The notes beneath the pieces are model-generated. The model searched no databases, was not told the origin of the DNA, and was given only the letters and a program-made list of their open reading frames with translations. A stretch of DNA of 64,000 bases from Cryptomeria japonica (Eukaryota; Streptophyta; Pinopsida; Cupressales; Cupressaceae): positions 375,947,018 through 376,011,017 of the forward strand of contig NC_081407.1 in the NCBI RefSeq assembly GCF_030272615.1. Direction: 5' to 3'. This document shows positions 22,275 through 34,700 of this stretch, in pieces (the first letter of the stretch is position 1; each line of letters opens with the position of its first letter). The translations under genes were made by a program, and so were the position numbers.

Positions 22275-22683
22275 TCTAAAACTTGATGTTTTGATTAAGG
22301 GAAAATAGGTTTGTATAGGCCCCTGAAACCCATTACAACAAAAGATCAAAAGATAGTCATTAAAGCACTACAAAAAGAAAGAGACAACAAACATAGAAAA
22401 GACACTTGACTAGCAAACAAAAGGCCAGCAACAAAAAGACAACAAACAACAAACAGGACCGACAGAGAAAAAGCCAAGGCTAGGTAAAGTTCTTAAGCAG
22501 CTCGGCAACTTCCAGCTCCAATTGCTCCATGTTTTCAGCGGTCCAATTAATTTCCTCAATCTTCATACTTTGGCTTTTCTTTTTTCTGGTGCTCGAGCGA
22601 GTTATTCTACCATGACCGGTCTCCTTATCTTCAAGGGTGTCTTCCTTCACATCAGTGATGTCCCCAGAGGCCTTATCCCCTTG
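22275..22683 (-). pseudogene. Second 3' end of the gag-like retroelement family
   Basis: The minus-strand frame reads GHGRITRSSTRKKKSQSMK, then EEINWTAENMEQLELEVAEL and a stop. It is an acidic/basic C-terminal tail followed by a GT-rich 3' UTR. The terminus reads GGGGCCTATACAAACC then CCTTAATCAAAA, closely parallel to the terminus at 21226. The fragment abuts a plus-strand LINE RT at 22684, where it is truncated. Family assignment rests on the shared 3' UTR and terminus; the protein tail itself is not recognised. Confidence 0.4.
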
Positions 22684-24140
22684 GTTCTAAAAATTGATGT
22701 TACCAGGGCATGTGATAGGGTTAATTGGAGATTTTTTATGTCCACTGTGAATCATTTTGGTTTTCACTTTGATTGACTAAAATGAATTTTGTATTGTATC
22801 TCAAATAGTTTCTATTTGATTCTAGCTAATATAAGCTCATGTGGCTTCATTGAGCCTTTGCATGTACTTCACGAGGGAGATCCACTATCACCATTTTCTT
22901 TTTGATCATGTGGAAGAGTCTAGGTAGGGAATCAAATATTGAAATATAGAATAGGGCATGAGCCATGAAGTTCTAAATTCATATGGAAATTGTTCAAGGA
23001 TGCATATGCCAAATGGTGTCAATTGTTGAGGAGAAAATACATAGATGAGAATTTGAATCAACCCAAATTCTACATGATTGAATTTATCTCAAATTCCAAT
23101 ATATGGACCATCATGCAAAGCTATAGAGGCCTCATAATAGATCATCTAAGCTAGGTGGTCAATAATGGAGGTAGTGCCTAGTTCTGGATGGACTTTTGGA
23201 TTCTTTTCCAGCATTGGCTAATATTACCATCTTTTCTTTTATCTAGAAAATGGTCTCTAGGACAAAAATAAACAATGTTATGGATTAATTATCTCCTTAT
23301 GATAAGAGATAGAATTGAAATAAAATTGAAAACCATTCAATCACTCTTAATGCTCGTAAAAATTTAGTAGAAACATTTTTTAAAAGGAAGATACTCATAA
23401 ATTATACGGATGGTGAAATTATATGGACATAATCAAAATTGAAATTCTACACAGTCAAGATGAGATATAAATTATAAAACACCTTGGAGGAATGAATTGA
23501 ATGGGCCATGGAGTTGTGGTTTAGATATGATATGGGTGATCTCCCAAGTATCACCTATATAAGGCCTTGTGTAAATGAGAGAACTTAATGGACATTAATA
23601 TAAAAGGAAATTCACATGTGTGCATTAATTCTATTAAAAGTAGAAAGGTTTCAAACTAGAAGTTGAAGTACATTGTAAATTTAATTTGTCAATGATGGAA
23701 GGTATGAGAACATCAATCGATCATATCTACATCGAAAAAAATTGAATGAAAGATTATAGAGAAAATTTTACTTGTGATAAACTTTAAGATGATATTATTT
23801 GGAATGATTTTCCCAAGTGGAATAACAATAAATAGTTATTACTATCTCAAACTTGTCATTAGTTTGGATTGTTAGAACAATTATCAAAAGCTAATCCTAT
23901 TATGCATTTATCTTTTTATGTGGTTCAAATTCTTCATCTGACTCAAAATTATGATTCTATCTCTTTTATTCACATTCCTTGTGAGTAGAATATTGTTTCT
24001 TATTATTTGGTTAAATGGGATTTTGATGTTGATCATAGCCAAAATGTTATGGATGGGGGATCTATTTCTTCATCTCATTGATCACAACTTCTTTCATTGC
24101 TTTGTCATGATTCAAGACTATAGTTTTGTCTCATTTTGTT
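22684..24140 (+). pseudogene. LINE ORF2 relic (RT core to RNase H end)
   Basis: The RT begins abruptly with LVLKIDVTRACDRVNWRFF, the family's K-I-D-x-x-K-A-Y-D-R-V-x-W motif with Tyr changed to Cys. It continues to LHEGDPLSPFSF (the Q-G-D-P-L-S-P box). Near 22980-23210 the frame reads SSKFIWKLFKDAYAKWCQLL and ends WVVNNGGSAQFWMDFW, the region preceding zf-RVT. At 23940-24090 the pieces ISFIHIPCE and NIVSYYLVKWDFD fit the RNase H closing motif. The order is right, but stops and shifts are frequent and the 5' half is missing. Inactive. Confidence 0.6.
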
Positions 24141-24239
24141 TCCTTATTCTCCTTTCGGGATTCCTAGGGTGGTTCTATATCAAGCCTGCATGGATTTTTA
24201 TTCTGTAAGATTTAATCGTAGCTATTGCTATTTGGAAAA

Positions 24240-25436
24240 TGGAAATACATATACAAATATTTAAGTTTCTAATGTAGTATAGTATGAAATTTGAGATATC
24301 AATATAGTGAGTTGAGGTTGATGGGAAAAGTTAGTGAGAGAAGGTGATCACTGATTTGTTACCCACAATGATTGTACATACTTATTTATATTATGTAGTA
24401 TTTATTAATTTTATGAAACAAGATAAAAGATCACACTAGGCAATGTGATGACAATTGTAATAAGACTTGGTGGTGGTTTAGCACATCCTCAAGAGGTGTA
24501 ATACATTTGTGTTTTCTCTTACCAGATACATCACTTTTTTTTGTTTCACCATATTTTTATACCACAAACATTTCTTATTGTTAATTACACAATAATTTTG
24601 TTTCATATGAACAATGCTTCACTAAATATATCTAAAATGTTAATGTGAAATTCTCAAAAGTGCTCTTAACATTGCTAGTTTCTTATTGTAGGTCCAAATT
24701 TCAAGATAGATCTTTATTTACTGGTGCAAAAGAGCCACCCTTGAGTTTAACTAAAGAAGAGTCATTGTAGCGTAGCAAACTTGTCAAAAGTGATTTTATC
24801 ATTGGTAGTTTGTTATTGGAGGTCCAAATTCAAGATGAATCTTTGTTTTATAACACAAAAAAGTCACAATTAATAAGTTTAGATTTACAAATGAGAGTGA
24901 AATTTATGTACCATATTCATTCGCAACCACCCAAAACAATTACTTAACCATAGAAATTACCCTAAAAATCAAACTTAATTTTTATTTATTCAAATATCTA
25001 ATAACCCAATTAATCCTGTGTATTTTAATAATATTAAGAAGAAAATAACATTTACACAGTAAATTAATTTGAAATCTTATATTATGTACCATTATTTTAT
25101 TTTAAACTTTAAAACATATATTAATACATTTACTCCTATTCCGAGCTCTGAATAATTTTTTTTTATAAAGATGCTTATGCACCAATTGATACATAGAAAA
25201 CATATAAAAATAAATATAGAATTCTCACCCATACAATTTTTTTTTTTCCATCTTATTCATCAATGTTAGTTATCCCTTTCATTCAGTCATCTAGTAATCA
25301 ATAAAAACACTTCCATGCAATATATTAGCATTTCACTTTCATGCATATAATTTCAAATGTGAAATCAACTTATTGTAGTTAGTATACCATTTTCATTTTA
25401 CATGTAAAAAGTTCTAATAATTCACAATTTTATCTT
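24240..25436. other. AT-rich stretch with a diverged tandem duplication
   Basis: No gene is seen. Two related ~90-bp units at about 24655-24745 and 24786-24870 share GTAGTTT/CTAGTTT, GGTCCAAATT, CAAGAT and AATCTTTGTTT-like phrases. Confidence 0.4.
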
Positions 25437-25756
25437 TTTTAGTAAGTAAATAGCTGGATAGGCCAACACCTATATTGATAAAAGAGTTTTACATCCGACA
25501 AAGGTGTCTATAAACTATTTCCTCCATCAAAAAGGTTGGGTTATCTCTAGCTCCAAAATTGAGTAAACAAAAAAGACCAATAACTGGCACCTATATCTTG
25601 AAAGATTGCTCTGGACAGGGATACAAAATCCGGATGTAGAGACATTCATCCCAACAACATTATACTATTACTACATAGACTATACAACAAACAAAAACAT
25701 ATAAAGAAACCATGAAATTGATAGAGAGACAAAAAACCTTGAGTAGAGAAACACCA

Positions 25757-26735
25757 TCACTCTCTTTCAGAGGGTCTTTTGATACTCTCATATACCCTTT
25801 GAGATACAAGAACCTGCATTACAATTGGGCATTGTCTCCCATAGTCCACATGAGCCTCCCCAGCCACCATTTAATCTACTAGCTTCATGTCATTCAAAAT
25901 CCACAGTTCCCCTCTTCCAAGCCCCTAGACATTTCCTTCTTCAACTACACAATTTTAATCCACTCCAATATCTTGCCTTCCCTATAGGCCTTCCTCCCTC
26001 ACATACTTCCCCAAATCATACCCTTCCAAACTTGCCAATCTATCTGTCACAAATAGTATGAAATCCAAATTTATGTTCCTATCTGCACAACCTTAATTGT
26101 ATTTCACCCACTCCATAGTCTGGAGAATGCAAAACTTCCTTACCTCCCTCCTAGCATCTCAAGCCAAGTAGTATTGATGGGCCAATGCGATGCGATTTTG
26201 GTCTTCAATATTGTCTAGAACTACATCAATTTTCCCTAGAAAGGAATGTCGAAAGACCATCTGGCAAACCTTCTTGGTTCTAGGTTTACAAACTCTCAGT
26301 TGAATGCATGTCGCTAGAAACACAACCGGAATTCTCATGTTCACCCTGTACTTGTGAGTTGCCCTAAAAAACTCTGTGCCTAAGACCTTCCTAACCACAT
26401 GCAAAATTAGAGGGTGTTTTGATTATAGAACCATTAGGAGATTCTTCTTTATAATCTCCCCATGAAATGCCATTTTTTTCTTGGTTGATTCCAGAAGAAT
26501 GGGGGTATCCATAGACATGGCTTCCAAATTACTCAAAAGTTGGGAACTATGAAATGACATTACCTCCATACTCACCAAATATATAACTCCCTCCTTTGAA
26601 AAAGGTTGCGAATCGGAGTGATTGCCTATCATAATGAGATCATCCCCCAACCCATACTTGAATTAAATCCTTGTTGAGGTTTTTTCTTCTATAATACCTT
26701 GCTTATGACATGGAGGCTTAAGCCATCACAATCTA
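25757..26735 (-). pseudogene. LINE-A ORF3, unknown protein
   Basis: This frame lies downstream of RNase H and stays in one frame from about 26735 to the stop at 25757 despite several stops. Readable stretches include GDDLIMIGNHSDSQPF, then HPLILHVVRKVLGTEFFRA, HSFLGKIDVVLDNIEDQ and DARREVRKFCILQTMEW. The same protein occurs in LINE-B (30553-31490) with mostly conservative differences, which argues that it was once translated. It has no motif I recognise: no zinc knuckle, signal peptide or clear membrane span. It is mostly helical and charged. It could be an element-specific accessory protein or a C-terminal product of ORF2. Confidence 0.55.
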
Positions 26736-26949
26736 GCAGTCGTACCGATTCCAATACAACTTGAACATTTAGCTAATTTTATGAAGTGATTAGTCTATCA
26801 CTTGGTTAAAGGTTTGTACATGACACTTGTATATTGTGTCCTCCCTTGTCACATCCTTGCATGCTAGCTTTCTTGGAAATTGTCCGATCAAACTACCTCC
26901 TAATCTCATGATAATTTCCACATTCGACTATTATCAGTTCTTAATCATT

Positions 26950-29900
26950 GTTTTGAATGGAGAGAATCGATGATATTTTTATGCTCTGCCACGTGCTTGC
27001 ATAGGTCATCTGCCAGCCCATTGCCCTCTCGATAAATATGACATTTTAAATTATTCAAAACTTTTCAATACTTATGTGATTGGAGGAAGCCATCTCTTGA
27101 GCTGCCAACTCACCAACCATTGATTCTTGATTGCATTGATTGTCGAAAGAGGATCACCTTCTAAGTAAATTTTTCCAGCTCCCAGTCTCCTACCAAGCTT
27201 TACCCCTTTTAAGTCTACTATGTTGTTTGTGGTCTTCCCAATGTATTTAGCTGATTTTATGATGATGAGACCTTGGTCATCTCTAGCTATATAGGCAACA
27301 CCTACATGTCCTACATTACCCAAGGAAGCTCTATCAAAGTTTATCTTAATCCATCCCTTCTCCAGAGCTTCCCAACATATGGATCTTTGCTTATCTGAAA
27401 CATCTGATTGAGCCAAATCATATCCAATAGAAACCATCAAACCTAATAATTTCTTTGTTAGCTCATTTTATCAATGTGTAAAGACATTAGAAATTATTAT
27501 ACACCTTTTAGCCACTTCATTCACCAATTCCATAATTGTTACTTTCACTTTTGACACAAGAACTTCCCTAGGCATGGCCTGGTCCATGAAGACCCTTATG
27601 TTCTGCTCCTTCTAGAGTTACCATATTAATGTGGAAGGGAGAATGACTAGATGCTACTGAACATTCCCTTAGGCATCGATCTTGGCCAAGAAATGAACCA
27701 CTCTTTGATGCATTGAGGTTCCACATGTTGAAAGTCCATTTTTCCTAGTAAGAATTTCCAACAAAACTGAACATTATGGACAGGGCCAAAGGAGGTGATG
27801 TGCAAATTCGACATTATTCTTGCATAATAGGCATCTCCTGGGTCCACAAATCCCAATTTTCGCAATTCTATCCTGAGTTGGAATTCTTCCCTAGATGGCT
27901 AGCTAGGAGAATACACCAGCTTTGTCTAGGACATCTTTTCCCCAAAGGACTCTGATTGGCCATTGGTTGTCATCCAAAGCTATTCCCTTAAGCCTATATC
28001 CAAGTTCCACATTGTATTCCCAATCCTTTGAAGCACACCACCTTATTCTATTATTATCCTGAGAGACTGGAATGGATCTATCTTTGAGGATGTTGGAAAG
28101 AGAGTCTTTCTAATTTTGGGGGGCATCAATGATATCCAAGGATTTCCAACACCATTTATCAATTTCATCAATCTTGACTACTCTGAAATTGCATACCTTA
28201 GTCCCCCAAACCTTGGAAGTTGCTGATCTGATCTCCCTCAAGCTTTGATCCACCCCTAATTTTTGGTGTCCATCCCATGAGTCATTCCAAAAGGATGTTT
28301 ACTGGCCATTGCGAACTTCCCAAGTGATGTGCTTTGACACTATGTCCCTCATTTCACATATGAAGTTCCAAATGGTCAAGCCTTTTGGAAGATTTCTAAT
28401 TCTTAGAATGTTGATGGGGTCATCAAAGTCTAGATACTTTCTTCTTAAAATCCGCACCTACTTCAAATTTGATTTGGTCATGATCCAGGAAAGCTTAGCC
28501 CCAAGAGCCAAATTCATGGTTCTGAGTTATCGAATCCCTACACCTCCAACACTCCATAGTTTGCAAACCTTTTCCCAAGTAAGAAGGGGTTGTTTCAGAT
28601 CATCATGGGGATGGTCCAAATGAATTCTCTCAAAATTTGATCGAGATTATCTTCCACTGATGTAGACAATTTAAAACAAGCCATGGAGTAGATCAGAAAG
28701 GTTGATAAGATAACCTTGACCATGAGCAATCTGCATGTAGATGTTATCCATTTTCCTTTCCAGAGCTTCAACTTTTAAGCCCAAGATTCTAGCAATGTCT
28801 TATTGTAGACTTGGTTGAACATTGAGAAAGAAAAATCTAGATTTACAACCATTAATAGTTTGCCTAGATGTTTTAATATAATTTTCTAATATGGATTTGA
28901 TACTTCTGGATTCACCCCTAGATGCTTCTCCAAAAAGGATGGTATTATCAACAAACTATTGATGTGTAATTGGCTCAATATTAGGGCCAATCTCAATACC
29001 CTTCCATTGAGCATCTATCCTAGTATTTGTGATGCTCTTGCCCAATGCTTATGCCACTATGATGAAAAGGTAAGGAGATAATGGGTCCCTTCCCCTAAAC
29101 CCCTACTAGTGTTAAAATATATATTGGCCATTCCATTGATAAGGATGGAGAACTTCGAATATTTCAATACATCCTCTAACTCATTCAATCCAAGGGCAAC
29201 AAAATCCAAGTCTAGAAAAGATATCTAGAAAAAAAAAATTATCTACGAGATCATATGCTTTTAGAATATCCAATTTGATGATCATGCTAGGATTCTTGAG
29301 CTTCCTAGCTGTGTGAATTGCTTCATGAGAAGCAATGATTTTCTCTATGATAGACATACCTTGGGCAAACCCACTTTGTTCTTTTGAAATAATCCTATCC
29401 AATACCTTCTTTAATCTATTTTCCATTGCTTTGGTGATCATGTTATAGCAAGTATTACATAGATCAATCAGTCAAAAATCACCCATATATGTAGCTTCTT
29501 TCTTCTTAGGGATGAGGGCTAAGAAGGTATGATTGATGGCTCCCAAAATTGTTGCTTTCTTTCGAGATTCCTTTGTAGCCCTTAGTAGATCATCCTTGTC
29601 AAGGGCTAATTGGAATGTAGCTTTTTTGAGTTCCTCCAAAGTGATAGACTTAGATATTTCCTTGTTCTCCTCATCTGAAATTATGCTAGGAATCTGATTG
29701 AGAAAATCACTCCTGATAGCTCTTTGATTTATACTCTAGTTGTCCCAATTGAGGAGGTTTTGAAAATATCCAACCACTTCTCGATTGATTTGATCTTTGG
29801 AGTTGATCGTAGTCCCATATTCTTTGATAAGTTCCATGATTCTATTTCTATTTATGTTTGTAACTATAAATTTGTCAAAGAATTTTGTGTTCTTGTCCCC

Positions 29901-29985
29901 TTCCTTGAGCCATAACTCTCTTGACTTTTGTGTCAAAAATTGTTCCTCCCTCACCAAGATTACTTCTTGTTCCTCTTTGAGTTGG
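26950..29985 (-). pseudogene. LINE-A ORF2 (RT, zf-RVT, RNase H)
   Basis: From the truncated 5' edge: SRELWLKEGDKNTKFFDKF (29930) is the phrase before RT. The RT then shows LALIPKKKEATYMGDF, LCNTCYNMITKAMENRL, EQSGFAQGMSI and MIIKLDILKAYDLVD (29280). A FVDNTILFGEA box follows near 28950, where the family has F-A/V-D-D-T, so the second Asp of the catalytic pair is Asn. Next come FRGRDPLSPYLF, the KVWGTKVCNF region, and zf-RVT with GPRRCLLCKNNVEFAHHLLW (27790). RNase H starts KKGWIKINFDRASLGN-like (27350) and includes YIARDDQGLIIIKSA. Numerous stops and some frameshifts inactivate it. Confidence 0.85.
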
Positions 29986-30235
29986 GTATGTGCAAGCTAA
30001 TGAGTCACAAATTCATGGAAGTCTGTGCGTTGGAAAACACGCTCCTCAAAATGGGCCCCTGTTTTCAAAAAATGGTGGCCCAATCTAAAAAAATGGGGGC
30101 TCGTTAATGGTTCGGGCTCCCGAGCTGAAAGGTGATGGGGAATCGAAGCTAAATTAAATGGGGCCCCATTTTTAAATTGTATTTTTACCATTTTTTGGGG
30201 AAAATTTTTCATTTTCACCATGACAGTAAATTGAC
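29986..30235. other. Spacer between LINE-A and LINE-B
   Basis: About 250 bases of unrelated, locally GC-rich sequence with GGGCCC and GGGGCCCC pockets. It may be pre-insertion DNA or the remnant of another repeat. No coding feature is convincing. Confidence 0.4.
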
Positions 30236-30552
30236 AAAAGTAAATAGCTGGATAGGCTAACACTTATATTGATAAAAGAGATTTTTACATCCGCTAGAAG
30301 TGTCTATAAATTGTTTCCTCCATCAAAATGGTTGGGTTATCTCTAGCTCCAAAATAGAGTAAAAAAAAAAGACCAATAACTGACACCTATATCCTAAAAG
30401 CATGCTCTAGCTAGGGATACAAAAGCTGGATGTAGATAAATTCATCCCAACAACATTATACTATTACTATATAGACTACACAACGAACAAAAACATATAA
30501 AGAAACCATGAAATTGACAGAGAGACAATAAACCTTGAGTAGAGAAACACCA

Positions 30553-31490
30553 TCACTCATTTTCAAAGGGGCTTTTGATACTCTCATATACCCTTTGAGA
30601 AGCAAGGGCTTGTGCTATAATTGGGCAGTCTCTCCTGCAGTCCACATGAGCCTTGCCAACCACCATTTCCTCCACTAGCCTCATGTCATTAGGAATCCAC
30701 AGTTCCCCTCTTCCAAGCCCCCAGACATTTCCTTCTGCAACTACACAATTTTCTTCCACCCCGATATCTTGCCTACCCTACAGTCCTTCCTCCCTCACAT
30801 ACTTCCCCAATTCATACCCTTCCGACCTTGCTAGAGTATATGTCACAAATAGTATGAAAGACAAATTTATGTTCATCTCCTCCCAACCTTGATTGTATTT
30901 CTCCCACTCCATAGTCTGGAGAGTGCAAAACTTCCTTACCTCCCTCCTAGCATCTCGATCCAAGTAGTATTGATGGACCAATGGGATGGGATTCTGGTCT
31001 TCAATGTTGTCCAAAACCACATCAATTTTCCCCAGAAAGGAATGTTGAAAGAGCATCTGGCAAACCTTCATGGTTCTGGGTTTACAAACTCCCAGTCAAT
31101 TGCATGTCGCTAGAAACATAGCCTTCATTTTCGTGCTCACTCTATACTTGTGATTCACCCTCAAAAACTCTGTGCCCAAGACCTTCCTAACCGCATGCAA
31201 AATTAGAGGGTGTTTTGATTACATAACCATTAGGAGCTGCTTCTCTATAATCTCCCCAAGAAACACCCTTTTTTGCTTAGTTGATTCCAAAAGAATAGAG
31301 GTATCCATAGCTACAGCTTCCAAATTACTCAAAAGTTGGGAACTAAGAAATGACATTACCTCCATACTTGCCAAATATATAACTCCCTCTTCCTAAAAAG
31401 GTTGTGAATCGAAGTGATTGCCTATCATAATGAGATCATCCTCCAACCCGTACTTGAAATAAATCCTTGTTGAGGCTTTGCTGCCATAAT
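30553..31490 (-). pseudogene. LINE-B ORF3, unknown protein
   Basis: About 310 codons in one frame from about 31490 (ASTRIYFKYGLEDDLIMIG) to the TGA at 30553, with only a few internal stops. It includes SFLGKIDVVLDNIEDQNPIP, LVHQYYLDRDARREVRKFC, TLQTMEWEKYNQGWEEM and CRRDCPIIAQALASQRV. It aligns to LINE-A ORF3 residue by residue, with both copies keeping the same stop position. It begins roughly 280 bases after the RNase H domain. I do not recognise the family, and plant L1-type LINEs normally end soon after RNase H. Confidence 0.6.
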
Positions 31491-31739
31491 ACCTTTTTTA
31501 TGACATGGAGGCTTAAGTCATCGCCATCTAGCAATCGTACTGATTCCAATACAAATTAAATATTGAGATAATTTTATGAAGTGATTAGTCTGTCACTTGG
31601 TTAAAGGTTCAAACATGACACTTGTATATTGTGTCCTCCCTTGTCACATCCACACATGCCAACCTTCTTGGAAATTGTCCCATCAAACTACCTCTCGATC
31701 CCGTGATATTTTCAACATTCGACTGTTATCAATTTTTAA

Positions 31740-34700
31740 TCATTGTTTAGAATGAAGAGAATTGATGATATTTTTATGCTCCACCACCTGCTTGGACAGG
31801 TTATCTGCCAACCCATTCCCTCTCAATAAATATGACATATTTTAAATTATTAAAACTTCTCAATGCTTTTGTGATTGGAGAAAGGCATCTCTCAAGCTTC
31901 CAACTCACCACCCATTTATTCCTGATTGCATTGATTGTCAAAACAGAATCACCTTCTAAGTAAATTTTTCCAGCTCATAGTCTCCTACCAAGGTCAACCC
32001 GTTTCAAGGCTTCTTTAAATTCTTCTATGTTCTTTGTGGTCCTCCCAATGTAATCAACTGATTTTATGATGATGAGACCTTGGTCATCTCTAGCTATATA
32101 GGCAGCACCTACAAGTCCTAGATTACCCAAGGAAGCTGTGTAAAAGTTTATCTTAATCCATCCCTTCTTTAGATCCCTTCTTCGGAGCTTGCCAACACAT
32201 GGATCTGCACTTATTTGAAACATCTGATTGAGCCAAATCATATCCCATAGGAACTATCAAACCTAAGAATTTCTTTATCAGCTCATTATCTTGATTTGTA
32301 AAGACATTAGAGATTCTTATACACATTTTAGCCACTTCATTTACTAGCTCCATAATTTCTACTTTCACTTTTGACACAAGAACTTCCCTCGGCATGGCCT
32401 GGTCCATGAAGACCGTTTTGTTCCTCTCCTTCTAGATTTCCCATAGCAATGTGAAAAGGAGAACAACCAGATGCTACTAAGCATTCCCTTAGGAATTGAT
32501 GGTGGCCAAGAAATGAACCATTATTTAATGCTTTGAGGCTCCACATGTTGAAACTCCAGTTTTCCTAGTAAGAGTTTCCAACATAATTGAGCATTTTGGA
32601 CAGGGCCAAAGGAGGTGATCTGCAGATTCCACATTATTCTTGCATAGCAGGCATTTGTTGGGTCCACAAATCCCAATTTTGGCAAACCTATCCTGAGTTG
32701 GAATTCTTCTTTAGGTGGCTAGCTAGGAGAATACACCAGCTTTGGGTAGGACATCTTTTCCCTAAAGGAGTTTGATTGGCCATTCACTATCCTCCAAAGT
32801 TGCTTCCTTAAGACTATATCCAAGTTCCACATTGTATTCCCCATCCTTTGAAGCACACCACCTAATTATATCATTATCCAGAGAGACTAGAATGGATTTA
32901 TCTTTGAGGATGTTGTCTAGAGAGTCATTCTGATTTTGGGGGTGTCAATGATATCCATGGATTTCCAACACCATTTATCAATTCCATCAATCTTGACTAC
33001 TCTGAAATTGCATACCTTAGTTCCCCAAACCTTGGAAGTTGCTGCTCTAATCTTTCTCAAGCTTTGATCTGCTCCTATCTTTTTGTGTCCATCCCATGAG
33101 TCATCCCAAAGGATGATGATTGGCCATTGCGAACTTTCCAAGTGGTGTGCTTTGACACTATGTCCTTGCTTTCACATATGAAGTTCCAAATGGTCAAACC
33201 TTTTGGAGGATTTCTAATTCTTAGAATGCTGATGGGGTCATCGAAGTCTAGATACTTTCTTCTTACAATTTGTAGCTACCTTAAATTTGATTTGGTCATG
33301 ATCCAGGAAAGCTTAGCCACAAGAGCCAAATTCATGATTTTGAGTTGTCGAATCCCTGCACCTCCAACACTCCACGGTTTGCAAAATTTTTCCCAAGAAA
33401 GAAGCAGTTGATTTAGATCATCATGGGGACTAGTCCAAATGAATTTTCTCAAAATTTGATTGAGACTGTCTTTCACTGATGCAGGAAAGTTAAAACAAGC
33501 CATGGAGTAGATCGGAATAGCCGATAAGACAGCCTTGACCATGAGCAATTTGCATGTAAATGTTAGTCATTTCCTTTCTAGAGCTCCATTTTATTTTTGC
33601 AATTTTCAATCAATCTATCCCAGTGGAACTTATTGATGATGCCTCCAAACAAAGGAAGACCTAAGAATTTCCTAGGAAATTGCACCACTTTTAAGCCCAA
33701 GATTCTAGCAATGTCTAATTGTAGACTTGGCTAAACATAGAGAAAGAAAACTTCAGATTTACATCAATTAATAGTTTGTGCTCTAATATAATTGTCTAAT
33801 ATGGATTTGATACTTCTGGCTTCACCCCCAAATGCTTCTCCAAAAAGGATGGTATCATCATCAAACTGCTAATGTGTGATTGGCTCAATACCAGGGGCAA
33901 TCTCAATACCCTTCCACTAGCCCTCTATCCTAGCAGTTGTGATGCTCTTGCCCAATGTTTCTACCATTATGATGAAAAGGTAAGGAGATAATGGGTCCCC
34001 TTGCCTTAAACCCCTACTAGTGTGAAAATATCCATTGGCCATTCCATTGATAAGGATGGAGAACTTTGAAGATTCAATACATCCTCTAACCCATTCAATC
34101 CAAGGGCAACTAAATCCAAATCTAGATAAGACATCTAGCAAAAAAAAAATTATCTACAAGATGATATGCTTTTAGAATATCCAATTTGATGATCATGTTG
34201 GATTTCTTGAGCTTCTTAGTTGTGTGAATTGCTTCATGAGCAACAATGATTCTCTTTGTGATAGACCTACCTGGGGCAAACCCACTTTGTTCTTCTAAAA
34301 TGATCTTATCCAATACCTTCTCTAATCTATTTTCCATTACTTTGGTGATCATCTTATAACAAGTATTACATAAAGAAATCGGTCAAAAATCACCCATACA
34401 TGTAGCTTCTTTCTTCTTACGGATGAGGGCTAATAAGGTATGATTGATGGCTCCCAAAATTGTTGCTTTCTTTCAAGATTCCTTTGTAACCTTGAGCAGA
34501 TCATCCTTGTCAAGGGCTAATTGGAATGTAGCCTATTTGAGTTCCTCCAAAGTGATAGGCTTAGATATCTCCCTGTTCTCCTCATCTGAAATGATGCTAG
34601 GAATCTAATTGAGAAATCACTCTTGATAGCTCTCTGATTTATACTCTGGTTGTCACAATTCAGAAGGTTTTGAATAATCCAACCACTTCTTGATTGATCT

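Larger units (their letters stand above)
25437..29985 (-). mobile_element. LINE-A: 5'-truncated LINE with extra ORF3
   Basis: A minus-strand LINE ending at about 25437 (3' end ...GGCCTATCCAGCTATTTACT). Reading in the element direction it contains part of the ORF2 RT region, zf-RVT, RNase H, a ~300-bp spacer and the downstream frame called ORF3. It is collinear with LINE-B along its whole length and truncated at about 29985, within the segment between endonuclease and RT. I could not find a target duplication. Many stops are present. Confidence 0.85.

Noticed and set aside
24655-24870. Short direct repeats considered as a CRISPR-like array.
   Set aside because: There are only two diverged units with no regular spacers, in eukaryotic repeat-rich DNA.
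29986-30235. GGGCCC-rich spacer considered as a non-coding RNA or promoter.
   Set aside because: No conserved RNA motif, TATA element or partner copy was visible, and the strand-specific frame there is short.
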